From NCBI GenBank assembly GCA_963580245.1, contig CAUZJO010000115.1:1-15192 (forward strand): DNA of 15,192 bases, given 5' to 3'. This document shows positions 15,079-15,192 of the stretch, one piece after another (positions within the stretch are counted from its first letter, which is position 1; the number at the start of each line of letters is the position of its first letter). The translations under genes and the position numbers were made by a program. This DNA is from CAUZJO01 sp963580245 (GTDB lineage Bacteria > Sumerlaeota > Sumerlaeia > MVZB01). Below the pieces are notes generated by a model. The model saw nothing but the letters and a program-made list of their open reading frames with translations. It searched no databases and had not been told where the DNA came from.

Positions 15079-15192
15079 GGCCCTCGGCTCCCGGCCCTCG
15101 TCCTCGTAATCGATCTTATTTTCGGGCTGCAATCTAATAGGGATGCGATAATGAATTATGATTACGAGGACGAGGGCCGGGAGCCGAGGGCC
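15079..15192 (+). repeat. Dispersed hairpin repeat, complete copy B at the window end
   Basis: The left arm 15079-15110 and right arm 15161-15192 are perfect inverted complements over 32 bp. They enclose a 50-nt loop that resembles the loop of the copy at 11951 (TCGGGC-GCAATC near the start, GATTACG at the right junction). The window stops at the last base of the right arm, so any right flank is cut off. As RNA or single-stranded DNA this would be an extremely stable hairpin. Lying 15 bp after ferritin, it might also act in transcript 3'-end protection, which is inference. Confidence 0.8.

Noticed and set aside
14947..15132. Minus-strand 61-residue frame through copy B of the repeat
   Set aside because: It is made of repeat sequence plus the antisense of ferritin. 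The similarity to the peptide upstream of the glycosyltransferase comes only from the shared repeat.

Overview
The window reads as a GC-rich, Gram-negative-type bacterial chromosome fragment, probably a whole contig. Two lipoproteins with clear lipoboxes, a dockerin remnant, an orphan ethylbenzene-dehydrogenase-type haem-binding lipoprotein and a sugar importer recall Planctomycetota or related environmental phyla. No rRNA or other marker here fixes the taxonomy. No tRNA, rRNA or CRISPR array was seen.

Left end (1-2240): a damaged two-gene minus-strand operon. A radical SAM/SPASM protein carries an in-frame TGA exactly where the middle cysteine of its CX3CX2C cluster motif should be. Downstream lies a class III (glutamate-1-semialdehyde-like) aminotransferase whose reading frame leaves the family at about 132, just before the PLP lysine. 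There it runs into AT-rich DNA with a near-consensus promoter and the start of another gene that leaves the window. This looks like the end of an insertion element.

Middle (2486-8102): an SDR-like protein lacking the catalytic motifs. Next comes a minus-strand RbsB-type sugar-binding lipoprotein followed by an unusual single-chain permease-ATPase fusion. Divergent from these are signal peptidase I and an orphan haem-binding-domain lipoprotein.

Right part (8103-15192): mostly housekeeping genes. These are glmS (plus), a membrane-anchored GT-B glycosyltransferase (minus, convergent with glmS), cysE (plus), tsaD (minus, convergent with cysE) and a bacterial ferritin (plus). The ferritin leader contains three hairpins, the last one terminator-like.

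The most striking non-coding feature is a dispersed hairpin repeat family. It is complete at 11951-12062 and 15079-15192 and degenerate at 8347-8511. Arms are about 28-35 bp and loops about 50 nt. A conserved right flank sits upstream of both glmS and cysE. One copy forms the last bases of the window, as expected if an assembly broke at a multicopy repeat.
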